A DNA stretch of 64,000 nt. It comes from Pelagirhabdus alkalitolerans (GTDB taxonomy: Bacteria; Bacillota; Bacilli; Bacillales; Amphibacillaceae). Under the pieces are notes generated by a model, which saw only the letters and a list, made by a program, of their open reading frames with translations, did not search any database and had not been told where the DNA came from. Where the stretch lies: positions 62,001-126,000 of the forward strand of contig NZ_FMYI01000001.1 in assembly GCF_900096905.1 (NCBI RefSeq), written 5' to 3'. How positions within the stretch are numbered: position 1 is the first letter of the stretch; every line of letters begins with the position of its first letter. The position numbers and the translations under genes were made by a program. Of the stretch, positions 8,505-16,969 are shown piece by piece.

Positions 8505-9923
8505 ATGAACTATTGCCAACATTGTGGACATCAGTTAAAAGAGAAAGATAATTTTTGTCAATATTGTGGGAAGCAAGTCGCGACACCACAATCTGAGCTG
8601 ATGAAGAAAACTGAGTCTATCTCCTTAAAGGAGCGATTCAACAAATTATCTAGAAAACAACGAATCATTGGGGGATCAGTGTTCGTTGCTATTATTCTAT
8701 TATTTAGTTTCTATCAAATCGGACGTACATATGCAGACCCTGAGCGCGTGATTGGGGAATTTGAACAGGCGGTTGAGGAAGAAGACCGAGAGGCGATTGC
8801 TGATTTACTTGTTTTTGATGATGGTGAAGAGATTGATTCTGAAGATTTGGATGGGTTTATGCGCTATTTAGACGAGGGAAATATCTCATCTACAGACATA
8901 CAGAACTTGTTAACTGATCAAATTGAAAATCCCGCAGCCGATTACATTTTATCAGTTGAAGAATCAGACGGTAATTGGTTTTCATTCAATCGATATGACA
9001 TCGTTGTGCCTAATTTTTATGTAGAGGCAACGGTTGAAAGACCAGGGTCTGACGTTCTATTTGAACAAGAGGTTATTTCTACAACAGAATCAGAACGTGA
9101 AACAGTAGAGTTAGGACCACTCGTTCCGGGTATATACCAAATGGAAGCTACTTTTGAAAATGACTTTGCTTATCTTTCAGAGTATAAGGAGTTCGAGCTT
9201 CTTAGATTAGATCGGACGGATGTCGACTTATCATTTTATCTGGAAGGTGATACGTTAGGCTACTCTGTTGAGTATGAATCAGAAGCTGAGGATATTCAGT
9301 ATTACTTAAATGATCAAGAAATTGAACTAGACGCTGACAATTTATTCAGCCCGGTTTCAGCAGATCAACAGCTCGAAACATTTGCCGTTCTCACGTTCCC
9401 TTGGGGCGAAGTCGAAACAGAAACGACAGAAGTTCGTGCTGGAAATAACTATTTATCTGTCGATTCACCCTTTTCTGAAGAGGCGAAGAATGAGCTCATT
9501 GATGCCGTGGATCAATATGGAACCGAGTATATTAACGTGATGAACGAACAATCAGTTGATGAAGCGTCGGTTGTGACGGATGCATTTTCCGATGATTATT
9601 TAACAGATGAAGTCGATGGTTTAATTGATAGCGAGCGTTACTGGGACAGTGACCATAGCGAAACGAACATTGACCTCAGTAGTTTGTCACTTTCTTATGA
9701 TGAAGATGATGCAGCTTATTATGTAAATGTTAATGTTGAGTACGTATTTCTTGTTGATGAGGTGACAGATCCCGATGAATTCGGTGATTCGGAACCGAGT
9801 GAAGAAACGAGACGCATGCAACTAAGGTTATTTTATGATGAATCTAAGGATGCTTGGTTAGTGGATGATGTATCGGGGTTGTTCTTCTTTAGTAGCTCGA
9901 ACTTAGAAGAAATATCACATTAA
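8505..9923 (+). CDS. TcaA/YvbJ-like zinc-ribbon membrane protein
   Basis: The 472-residue protein begins with a four-cysteine zinc ribbon ('CQHCG' and 'CQYCG'), has a single membrane helix near residues 57-75 and a long, very acidic extracytoplasmic part. This layout matches TcaA of staphylococci and YvbJ of B. subtilis, linked to cell-wall stress and glycopeptide sensitivity. The outer part appears to contain repeated TcaA-type domains and ends with a domain starting near 'EEAKNELIDAVDQYGTEYINVMN'-like helices. Asp and Glu are strikingly abundant, as in proteins of salt-tolerant bacilli. It follows the EAL gene by 19 nt and precedes a second zinc-ribbon membrane gene, so the three probably form an operon. 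Confidence 0.75.
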   Translation: MNYCQHCGHQLKEKDNFCQYCGKQVATPQSELMKKTESISLKERFNKLSRKQRIIGGSVFVAIILLFSFYQIGRTYADPERVIGEFEQAVEEEDREAIADLLVFDDGEEIDSEDLDGFMRYLDEGNISSTDIQNLLTDQIENPAADYILSVEESDGNWFSFNRYDIVVPNFYVEATVERPGSDVLFEQEVISTTESERETVELGPLVPGIYQMEATFENDFAYLSEYKEFELLRLDRTDVDLSFYLEGDTLGYSVEYESEAEDIQYYLNDQEIELDADNLFSPVSADQQLETFAVLTFPWGEVETETTEVRAGNNYLSVDSPFSEEAKNELIDAVDQYGTEYINVMNEQSVDEASVVTDAFSDDYLTDEVDGLIDSERYWDSDHSETNIDLSSLSLSYDEDDAAYYVNVNVEYVFLVDEVTDPDEFGDSEPSEETRRMQLRLFYDESKDAWLVDDVSGLFFFSSSNLEEISH

Positions 9924-9949
9924 ATAAAAAGAGAACTGGAGTGATCGAG

Positions 9950-10792
9950 ATGAAAACATGTCCAAATTGTCAAGAAACATTAGAAGAAGATGCACTATTT
10001 TGTACAAATTGTGGGACGAAGTTGGGTGAGGAAACTGAAGAAGATGCACCGGTTGTACACACACCCGTTGAGGAATATGCAGCTGATGAAGATGAGAAAG
10101 ATTTTATTAGTCAGGTGAAGAAGGTCAGTAAATCATATTGGCACTTTTTACCGCCTGCTTTGATCCAACCGTTTAAGAAAAGTTTAATGATGACAGAACA
10201 TAAAACAGATTTAGTGAACAGCATTATTACATTGGTATTATTCGCTTTACTTGTACCGGTTTATATTTATGTCGCGATGGATCAACTGTTCCCAACTCTC
10301 ACGCCTTCTGTTTTTGAATATGTGTTGGAGCCGTTCTTTTACTTACTCGTGACGATCGCATTTGTGATTGCTGTTATGTTCGGGTTATCGCGTTTAATGA
10401 AATTATCATTATCGTACTTGCAAGTGATGAGTCATTTTGGTGCGCTGATGGTGCTACCTTTAACAGTGATTGCTATTGCGATTTTTATGGCGCTCGTTGG
10501 CGGATTAAGCGTGAGCTTTAGCTTAACTGTGATTTCTGTCCTATTGACCTTTGTGATGATGATTGTTAATCTTTTCGTTATTCGCATTACTTATCAAGCG
10601 AATCAAAGTGTTGATTTAGTTTATTTAATTGCCTTACTATTTATCGCATTTTATTTATTTGGTCAATTATTTGGGGAAGTTTTCTTAGCTGATTATATCG
10701 TGCGATTGATTGAGGATTTCATTTATCAAGAAGCATTTTTCGATTTAATTGATGGCATGATGAACGAACAGTATCAAAACTTCATGTGGTAA
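9950..10792 (+). CDS. Zinc-ribbon multi-pass membrane protein
   Basis: About 280 residues: an N-terminal four-cysteine zinc ribbon ('CPNCQ' and 'CTNCG'), an acidic linker, then five or six membrane helices from about residue 85 on. No catalytic motif was recognised, and the function is unknown. The zinc ribbon resembles that of the preceding TcaA-like protein, so the two may interact through similar cytoplasmic heads. I chose ATG 9950 because GGAG lies 8 nt upstream; a GTG at 9941 overlaps that site. Proteins of this layout are frequently found next to TcaA-like genes. Confidence 0.65.
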   Translation: MKTCPNCQETLEEDALFCTNCGTKLGEETEEDAPVVHTPVEEYAADEDEKDFISQVKKVSKSYWHFLPPALIQPFKKSLMMTEHKTDLVNSIITLVLFALLVPVYIYVAMDQLFPTLTPSVFEYVLEPFFYLLVTIAFVIAVMFGLSRLMKLSLSYLQVMSHFGALMVLPLTVIAIAIFMALVGGLSVSFSLTVISVLLTFVMMIVNLFVIRITYQANQSVDLVYLIALLFIAFYLFGQLFGEVFLADYIVRLIEDFIYQEAFFDLIDGMMNEQYQNFMW

Positions 10793-10907
10793 TTCGTCAC
10801 AAATATGTCACAATTAGCACGTCGCATGTCACTCATGGATTAAGCAGATTTTAAACAAATATTGGGAATTTTAAGGCTATTCTTATCCTTGTCTATATGC
10901 TAGACTG

Positions 10908-10944
10908 AGAACAGAACACAATATATAGTGTTCTGTTCTTTTAT
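10908..10944 (+). terminator. Terminator-like hairpin with NrdR-type box in its centre
   Basis: A perfect 12-bp inverted repeat (AGAACAGAACAC at 10908-10919, GTGTTCTGTTCT at 10928-10939) with the 8-nt loop AATATATA is followed by TTTATTTTA. It could end transcription from the zinc-ribbon operon. The centre, 10916-10931, reads ACACAATATATAGTGT, which matches the consensus of the NrdR repressor box. Confidence 0.7.
10916..10931 (+). promoter_or_regulatory. NrdR box upstream of nrdDG
   Basis: ACACAATATATAGTGT agrees with the NrdR operator consensus. NrdR represses ribonucleotide reductase genes when dATP is high, and nrdD starts 50 nt downstream. NrdR sites usually come in pairs about three helical turns apart. 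I see no clear second site: only a palindrome GTCTA-TATGC-TAGAC at 10891-10905 and a weak match near 10949. Confidence 0.7.
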
Positions 10945-10980
10945 TTTATACTACATATTGATATATAAGGAGATGTTAAG

Positions 10981-12855
10981 ATGCAAACTTTAACTCCACG
11001 TAAAGCTAATACCGACTCACTCATCGATCAACTAGATGAGATTGTCGCATCTGAGAATCAAGATTTAATCCAAGAAAATGCCAATGTTGATGGCCAGTCA
11101 CCGATGGGGCAAATGTCGAAGTTCGGTTCAGAAGCTGCCAAACATTATGCGAAAACCAAATTATTAAGTGGAGACGTTGTTGAGGCGATGAATGATAATT
11201 TCATCCATCCACATGATTTAGATTTTTTACCGACAGGCACGACGACGTGTGCACAAATTCCATTAGGTGCGATTTTAAAAGGTGGTTTTAATACAGGGCA
11301 TGGCTTTATGCGTGAACCTGGCGATATTACGAGTGCGATGGCACTCTCTTCAATTATTTTTCAATCAAATCAAAACATGCAGCACGGTGGTCAGAGCTAC
11401 CCGATGTTCGATTATGACTTAGCACCGTATGTGCGTAAGTCTTACGAAAAGCATCGTAAAAAATTACTCGGCTATCCTGTTGAATGGGACGAGGACACTT
11501 TAGAAAAGACGGCTTGGAAAGAAGCTGAACGTGATGTCTTTCAAGCGTGTGAAGCGTTTATTCATAATTGCAATTCGATGCATTCACGTGGCGGTGGTCA
11601 AGTGCCGTTTGTGTCGATTAACTATGGGACAGACACTTCTGTTGAAGGGCGTTTGTTAATTAAAAATTTATTGCTTGCGACAAAAGACGGTTTAGGTAAT
11701 GGTGAGACACCGATCTTCCCGATTCAAATTTTCAAAATGAAGCGCGGGGTTAATTTTGAACGTGAGGATAAGAACTATGATTTATATCAGTTAGCTTTGG
11801 AGACAACAGCGAAGCGACTTTTCCCGAACTTTAGCTTTATTGATTCCAGTGTTAACGTTCAGCATTATGATGGCACACCTGAATCGGAAGTGTCCTATAT
11901 GGGGTGCCGAACACGCGTGATGGCTAATCGTCACGGGGATGACAATAGTATTCAGCGCGGAAATTTGTCGTTTACATCGGTGAATTTAGTGAAAACAGCG
12001 TTAGTGTCATCTTCGGTAAGTGAATTTTTTGATTCTTTAGGTGGAACTGTTGATCTTGTGATTAAGCAATTGTTGGAGCGATTTGAGTTTCAAGCGAAGA
12101 AGCAAGCACAACATTTTTCATTTTTATATGGGCAAGGCGTTTGGAAAGATAGTGAGGACTTGAAGCCGACTGATTCTTTACGTGAGGTCTTAAAACAAGG
12201 AACTTTGAGCGTTGGATTTATCGGACTTGCTGAATGTTTGGTTGCCTTGACTGGCAAGCACCACGGTGAAAGTGAGGCGTCACTTGAGTTAGGTTATGAG
12301 ATTGTGCAGTTTATGCGTGAACGCGTTGACTGGGCAAGTAAGCAGTATGATTTGAACTTTAGCTTAATTGCAACACCTGCTGAAGGGTTATCAGGACGCT
12401 TTACACGCGGAGATCGTGATGAATTTGGGTTGATTCCTGGTGTGACCGAGCATGACTACTATACGAATTCATTCCACGTGCCCGTTTATTATTCGATTCG
12501 TGCAATTGATAAGATTCGGATTGAAGGACGCTTCCATGAGCTATGTAACGGTGGACACATTTCATACATTGAGTGCGATGGGGATGTAACGAAAAATACG
12601 AAGGCGCTTGATGTTTTAGTGAAGGCGATGGCTGAAAATGATTTCGGTTATGGTTCAATTAACCATCCTGTTGATCGCTGCGAACCATGTGGCTATACCG
12701 GCATTATTAATGAGGAATGTCCGAAGTGTGGGAATCGCGATCAAGATCAGGTGGAGCGTATTCGACGCATTACCGGTTATCTCGTTGGAGACATGAAAAA
12801 ATGGAACACAGCTAAGCGCGCTGAGGAGCAGGAGCGTGTTAAGCATGGACAGTGA
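10981..12855 (+). CDS. nrdD: Anaerobic ribonucleoside-triphosphate reductase
   Basis: The 624-residue class III reductase makes dNTPs without oxygen by a glycyl-radical mechanism. The C-terminal radical loop is visible as 'RITGYLVGD', and the zinc site as 'CEPCG' and 'CPKCG' shortly before it. 'STTTCAQIPLG'-like sequence near residue 85 and 'NMQHGGQSYP' near 135 are typical of the family. The length is somewhat below the 700 or so of the E. coli enzyme because the N-terminal ATP-cone domain is missing or much reduced. A strong AAGGAGATGT ribosome site precedes the ATG. The activase nrdG follows 6 nt downstream. An NrdR-type box upstream suggests dATP-dependent repression. Confidence 0.96.
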   Translation: MQTLTPRKANTDSLIDQLDEIVASENQDLIQENANVDGQSPMGQMSKFGSEAAKHYAKTKLLSGDVVEAMNDNFIHPHDLDFLPTGTTTCAQIPLGAILKGGFNTGHGFMREPGDITSAMALSSIIFQSNQNMQHGGQSYPMFDYDLAPYVRKSYEKHRKKLLGYPVEWDEDTLEKTAWKEAERDVFQACEAFIHNCNSMHSRGGGQVPFVSINYGTDTSVEGRLLIKNLLLATKDGLGNGETPIFPIQIFKMKRGVNFEREDKNYDLYQLALETTAKRLFPNFSFIDSSVNVQHYDGTPESEVSYMGCRTRVMANRHGDDNSIQRGNLSFTSVNLVKTALVSSSVSEFFDSLGGTVDLVIKQLLERFEFQAKKQAQHFSFLYGQGVWKDSEDLKPTDSLREVLKQGTLSVGFIGLAECLVALTGKHHGESEASLELGYEIVQFMRERVDWASKQYDLNFSLIATPAEGLSGRFTRGDRDEFGLIPGVTEHDYYTNSFHVPVYYSIRAIDKIRIEGRFHELCNGGHISYIECDGDVTKNTKALDVLVKAMAENDFGYGSINHPVDRCEPCGYTGIINEECPKCGNRDQDQVERIRRITGYLVGDMKKWNTAKRAEEQERVKHGQ

Positions 12856-12861
12856 TTTCAT

Positions 12862-13335
12862 ATGAAAGTGTTGAATATATTACATGATTCAGTTGTTGAT
12901 GGTGAGGGTATGCGTACGGTGATTTTCTTTGCAGGGTGCCCTCACTTTTGCAAAGGATGCCACAATCCAAAGAGTTGGAATATTCGAAACGGAAGCGAGA
13001 TGACCGTTGATGAGATCGTTGATGAGGTAATGAGCAACCCTCTTTGTGACGTGACTTTATCGGGTGGTGACCCGTTTTATCAAGCTGGAGAAGTTAAAGA
13101 AGTCGCTCGCAGGTTGCGCGAAAATGGGAAAAACATTTGGGCGTATAGCGGCTACACATTAGAGGAACTGCTCGATTTAGGCGGCGACTATGTTGAGCTA
13201 TTAAGTTACTGCGACGTGTTAGTCGATGGTCCCTTTATTTTAGCAGAGAAAGACTTGAGTCTTGACTTTTGCGGCAGCCGCAACCAACGCGTGATCGATC
13301 TGAATCAACTTAATTTAGCAGAAAGAACTGGCTGA
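12862..13335 (+). CDS. nrdG: Anaerobic ribonucleotide reductase activating protein
   Basis: This 157-residue radical SAM enzyme installs the glycyl radical on NrdD. The iron-sulfur cluster motif is in 'GCPHFCKGCHNP' (CxxxCxxC), followed by the 'SGGDPFYQ' SAM-binding motif. Length and sequence are normal for NrdG. It starts 6 nt after the nrdD stop without a strong ribosome site of its own, so translation is probably coupled to nrdD. The stop codon lies inside the loop of the terminator that ends the operon. Confidence 0.95.
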   Translation: MKVLNILHDSVVDGEGMRTVIFFAGCPHFCKGCHNPKSWNIRNGSEMTVDEIVDEVMSNPLCDVTLSGGDPFYQAGEVKEVARRLRENGKNIWAYSGYTLEELLDLGGDYVELLSYCDVLVDGPFILAEKDLSLDFCGSRNQRVIDLNQLNLAERTG

Positions 13336-13350
13336 AGCCAGTTCTTTTCT
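13322..13350 (+). terminator. Terminator of the nrdDG operon
   Basis: Perfect stem AAGAACTGGC / GCCAGTTCTT (13323-13332 and 13337-13346), loop TGAA, followed by TTCTTTA. The loop contains the nrdG stop codon. Confidence 0.85.
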
Positions 13351-13370
13351 TTATGGAATGAGTGTGTGAC

Positions 13371-13487
13371 TGCGCGAAAATTTTGATTTGCGCGCGATTT
13401 TTTGTGGTTATGCGCGACTTTTGGTATTTGCGCGCGAAAATCAAGCTTGACTGCGCGATATATTGAATTTGCGCGCGATATGAGTAC
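13371..13487. repeat. Intergenic TGCGCG(CG)A repeat array, three dimeric units
   Basis: Six copies of a TGCGCGA or TGCGCGCGA core start at 13371, 13389, 13411, 13429, 13452 and 13470, with intervals 18, 22, 18, 23 and 18. Short (GCGCG) and long (GCGCGCG) cores alternate, so the true unit is about 41 bp, repeated three times. The sequence between cores is AT-rich and poorly conserved. It lies between nrdG and the convergent NERD gene. A related array lies at 40141-40290. Confidence 0.75.
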
Positions 13488-13493
13488 ATAGAA

Positions 13494-14429
13494 CTATCTA
13501 ATTTTATAATGAGCTGATCGATTATCTCCGATTAACTCACATCCAGCGAACAATAATAAGCGACGCGTTACATGCCGACTCTCAACACCCAAATACTCAC
13601 ACGCTTCTCGGCAGGAGATCGTGTCTGAGATCAAAATCTGATAATCTTTTAATGCTTGTACATGCGCCCGCTTGTCAACACTCTTACAACGGGGGCAGTA
13701 CCACGCTCCGTGCTTCCGCATCATTTGTTGACCTGCACAATCTGGGCACAGTACCCCTTTTAATAGATCCGCTTCTCGTATTTTAAATTTTTCCATTACA
13801 TTAATTGCTCGATCCATGTGCCGACTCGAGAGTTGATCCGCAAGCCACGAACATTCGGATTCACTCAGTACAGTAGGATATCTCGCGATTATTTCTTCAT
13901 ACTTGTGTATAAAACTAGGTGCGGTGACTAAGCCTGGATGTTGAGTGATTAATTTACCTTGGCGGTGGGTGAACACAACAAGTGTTTGAATCGGAAGTTG
14001 ATAACCTAAGTGAGCAAGCACATGTTGGAGTTGTTTCGCTTGGAGATTGGCTTGGAGTTTGGGATGTGTGTAGATGCGTTCATGATCGGTCGTTTGGATC
14101 ATTTGGTTGGAATCGTTAAACGTGATTGTTCCGGTTAAATGTTTAATTTCAATAATTAAACAGAGTTGCGGGGTGATCAATAGATGATCAATTTGAAAAT
14201 AATGTTCATCATGCAAAAGACGTAAACCTGCTAAACTAAAAATCGGTTCCTGCTTAACAAAATTCAAATAATATAAAAATTCTTTCTCCCCGAAGTAACC
14301 TGCTCGTTCTCTTCCTTCAGTATTTAACACTTGCTCATAGTGAGGATGACTCCGCGGCAAACGCCTTAAGAGTGCTTCGTAATGCCTTAAACTGGACGGT
14401 TCGGTTAGTGGTAATCGTTCATCAATCAT
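13494..14429 (-). CDS. NERD-domain protein with zinc ribbon
   Basis: About 311 residues. The NERD (nuclease-related) domain spans roughly residues 40-150: 'GYFGEKEFLYYL', 'FQIDHLLIT' and 'LIIEIKHLTG' supply the E, D and ExK residues of a restriction-endonuclease-like active site. A zinc ribbon follows near 225-250 ('CPDC', 'CPRC'), then a C-terminal region that may be a small winged helix. Proteins of this type are common in Bacillaceae and their role is unproven; DNA processing is inferred from the domain. I chose ATG 14429, with GGGAGG 5 nt upstream, over a GTG at 14435. It is a single gene. Confidence 0.85.
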   Translation of the reverse strand: MIDERLPLTEPSSLRHYEALLRRLPRSHPHYEQVLNTEGRERAGYFGEKEFLYYLNFVKQEPIFSLAGLRLLHDEHYFQIDHLLITPQLCLIIEIKHLTGTITFNDSNQMIQTTDHERIYTHPKLQANLQAKQLQHVLAHLGYQLPIQTLVVFTHRQGKLITQHPGLVTAPSFIHKYEEIIARYPTVLSESECSWLADQLSSRHMDRAINVMEKFKIREADLLKGVLCPDCAGQQMMRKHGAWYCPRCKSVDKRAHVQALKDYQILISDTISCREACEYLGVESRHVTRRLLLFAGCELIGDNRSAHYKIR

Positions 14430-14453
14430 AAGCACCTCCCTTTTAATGATTAA

Positions 14454-14462
14454 AGTATAGCA
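14454..14462 (-). promoter_or_regulatory. Extended -10 promoter for the NERD gene
   Basis: Minus strand reads TGCTATACT about 25 nt before the ATG. TTGTCA further upstream has an over-long 20-bp spacing, so the extended -10 probably carries most of the activity. Confidence 0.4.
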
Positions 14463-14534
14463 CAGATTATTTTCTTTTTTGACAAAACACGTTATAATAT
14501 ATTTCGACTAACGAATAATTTTAGGAGTGACATC

Positions 14535-15689
14535 ATGAAAGAGAAAATTTGGACACGAGATTTTGCCCTAATTTGTGTGGCAAACTTTTTTATATTTTTA
14601 GGATTTCAAATGACTTTACCGACCGTTCCACTGCTCGTTCAATCACTTGGCGGGACGGATCAAATTATCGGATTAATTACAGGGGTTTTTTCATTTTCAT
14701 CTATTCTTTTTAGGCCATATGCTGGACATGCACTTGAATCAAAGGGCCGTCAGCCTATTTATATGTTGGGGCTGGCTATTTTTGTGCTGTCAGTTGGTTC
14801 TTACGCGATTGTCCCATCGATCATTTTCTTGATTCTCATGCGTCTTGTTCAAGGTGCAGGTTGGGGGCTTTCCACAACGGCAACAGGTACAATCGTGTCA
14901 GACTTCACTCCTCAAGCAAGACGTGGAGAGGGCATGGCTTATTTCGGGTTCTCAGGTAATTTAGCATTGGCGATCGGGCCATCACTAGGTTTAACACTCG
15001 CTGGTGCTCTATCCTACACGCAACTCTTTTTAATTATAGCCTCAACTGGGCTCATTGCATTCGTGCTCGCTTCTCGTATTCAATACAAAAAAATAGAAGA
15101 TTTACCGCAGCCAGAGAAATCAACAACTGTAAAGTTTGATATTTTTGAAAAAAGTGCTGTTACACCGTCCATCTTACTCTTTTTCGTAACCGTTACTTTC
15201 GGTGGAATCACCTCATTCCTACCGCTTTATACTGCACAAGAAGGTGTGAGTGGAATTGAGTTCTATTTCTTGTTCTATGCGATTGCTCTTTTAATCTCGA
15301 AAACATTTGCAGGAAAACTATATGATGTGAAAGGACATATCTATGTCTTTTTACCAGGTGGTGTCCTCGTTGTGCTCGCGATGCTCACACTATTCATCAT
15401 GCCTGACACGTGGGCATTACTACTCGCTGGTACGTTGTACGGACTCGGATTTGGTAGTATTCAACCTGCCTTGCAAGCTTGGGCGATTAATCAATCCCCG
15501 GCTAACAGACGCGGCATGGCAAATGCAACGTTCTTCGGTTCCTTTGATTTAGGTGTAGGAACAGGCGCTATGGTATTCGGTTTGATTGCCACTGCATTCG
15601 GATATGCATACATTTACTTAGCCGCTGCTTTATCCGTTGCAACAGCGATGGTCATCTACACAATCCTCGTGATTAAAAAATGGGCTTAA
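14535..15689 (+). CDS. Major facilitator superfamily transporter
   Basis: This 384-residue protein has about 12 hydrophobic helices and the MFS motif between helices 2 and 3 ('FRPYAGHALESKGRQPIY'). 'RLVQGAGWGLSTTATGTIVSD' region marks helices 4-5, as in drug-efflux type exporters. The substrate cannot be told from sequence. A clear ribosome site (TTTTAGGAGTGAC) lies before the ATG. It is a single gene, convergent with nothing and followed by the LCP gene in the same direction about 160 nt later. Confidence 0.88.
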   Translation: MKEKIWTRDFALICVANFFIFLGFQMTLPTVPLLVQSLGGTDQIIGLITGVFSFSSILFRPYAGHALESKGRQPIYMLGLAIFVLSVGSYAIVPSIIFLILMRLVQGAGWGLSTTATGTIVSDFTPQARRGEGMAYFGFSGNLALAIGPSLGLTLAGALSYTQLFLIIASTGLIAFVLASRIQYKKIEDLPQPEKSTTVKFDIFEKSAVTPSILLFFVTVTFGGITSFLPLYTAQEGVSGIEFYFLFYAIALLISKTFAGKLYDVKGHIYVFLPGGVLVVLAMLTLFIMPDTWALLLAGTLYGLGFGSIQPALQAWAINQSPANRRGMANATFFGSFDLGVGTGAMVFGLIATAFGYAYIYLAAALSVATAMVIYTILVIKKWA

Positions 15690-15780
15690 ATGTGTAACGT
15701 TTTCGAAAATCTCTCGTCAAATAACTCGAAGGGACATACGTTACAGGATTGTTACATTTTTTATTCAAGTCAAAAATTAT

Positions 15781-15809
15781 TTTACCTTTCAAACTATTGG
15801 TAGTACAAT
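15781..15809 (+). promoter_or_regulatory. Predicted promoter of the LCP gene
   Basis: TTTACC (15781-15786) and TACAAT (15804-15809) are 17 bp apart. The -35 match is only moderate. The start codon is about 40 nt further on. Confidence 0.45.
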
Positions 15810-15850
15810 AGTTAATAGTGTTAATCATTCATATTTTAAGGGGATTCGTC

Positions 15851-16933
15851 ATGAAGAAAAAAGAACAAGTGAATTCACGTTCTATGAAACGTAAATCAAA
15901 GAAGAGAAGTCGTAAACGTAAACTTTTGTTGTTTGTTTTAGTACCTATCTTGCTACTCGTAACAGCTACTTCAGTTTACGCATTTAATATTTTTAATCGA
16001 GCACAACAAGCAGTAGATAATGCATACGAAGATGATGGTCGTGACCGATCAGAATTAAGGGATTTTGATGTTGATCCAGATCATGATCACGTATCGATTT
16101 TATTTTTAGGTATTGATGAAAATGATCAACGTGATAACGCTGGAAGTGCTTTATCTGATTCTATGATTCTTGCTACCCTTAATAAAGACGATAATAGTGT
16201 GAAGCTAACAAGTATTCCGCGTGACTCATACGTCTACATTCCTGAGGTTGGTTATTATGATAAAATCAATCACGCGCATGCATTTGGCGGTGCACGTGCA
16301 TCCATTGAAGCTGTTGAAGGCTTTCTAGATGTTCCTGTTGACTACTATGCTAGATTTAACTTCCAGGCATTTGTCGATGTTGTCGATGCGTTAGGTGGCG
16401 TTGATTTTGATGTGCCTTATGAATTTACTGAATCCAATTCAGACGACCAGCGTGATGCCATCCACCTTCTCCCTGGCGAACAGCGAGTTGACGGGGAGGA
16501 AGCTCTTGCACTTGCAAGAACACGTAAATTAGATAGTGACTTAGCTCGTGGTGAACGTCAACAAGAATTAATGGAATCGATTCTCGATCGAGCCGTTTCT
16601 ATTGGATCTATTAATCGAATTAATGATGTCATCGATGCTGTTGGTGACAACATGACAACAAGTTTATCATTTGATGATATGATGAGCTTTATCTCCTATG
16701 GAATGTCCGGAGATCTAGATGTTGAAATGATTAATCTTGAAGGTAGTGACCTTTGGTTAGACGGTATCTACTACTATCAGCTAGATGAACAGCATCTTGC
16801 TGAAGTTCAAAACAAACTTCAAGTTCATCTTGATATCTTAGATGAAGATGAAGAGATGCAACCTGTAAATGAAGATGCGATTGGCGGAGAAGAAGATCGT
16901 CATCAGACAGATACAGATCAACATATAGAATAA
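15851..16933 (+). CDS. LCP-family (LytR-CpsA-Psr) glycopolymer ligase
   Basis: About 360 residues: a very basic cytoplasmic start, one membrane helix (about residues 28-48) and an extracellular LCP domain. LCP enzymes transfer lipid-linked wall polymers onto peptidoglycan. Family residues are visible: 'LFLGIDEND', 'SDSMILATL', 'SIPRDSYV', 'KINHAHAFGG', and 'ALARTRKLDSDLARGERQQ', which gives the Arg and Asp residues that bind the polyprenyl pyrophosphate. The C-terminus is a long acidic tail. I chose ATG 15851, with AAGGGGA upstream. It is the leftmost gene of the glycopolymer locus and probably attaches its product to the wall; the terminator is shared with the convergent ATP-grasp gene. Confidence 0.92.
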   Translation: MKKKEQVNSRSMKRKSKKRSRKRKLLLFVLVPILLLVTATSVYAFNIFNRAQQAVDNAYEDDGRDRSELRDFDVDPDHDHVSILFLGIDENDQRDNAGSALSDSMILATLNKDDNSVKLTSIPRDSYVYIPEVGYYDKINHAHAFGGARASIEAVEGFLDVPVDYYARFNFQAFVDVVDALGGVDFDVPYEFTESNSDDQRDAIHLLPGEQRVDGEEALALARTRKLDSDLARGERQQELMESILDRAVSIGSINRINDVIDAVGDNMTTSLSFDDMMSFISYGMSGDLDVEMINLEGSDLWLDGIYYYQLDEQHLAEVQNKLQVHLDILDEDEEMQPVNEDAIGGEEDRHQTDTDQHIE

Positions 16934-16969
16934 CAGTAAAAAAAGCCTTTAAGGGCTTTTTTTACTGTT
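16932..16969. terminator. Bidirectional terminator
   Basis: Long inverted repeat AACAGTAAAAAAAGCC / GGGCTTTTTTTACTGTT with loop TTTAA. T-rich on both strands, so it serves both the LCP gene and the convergent ATP-grasp gene. It covers the stop codon of the latter. Confidence 0.9.
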
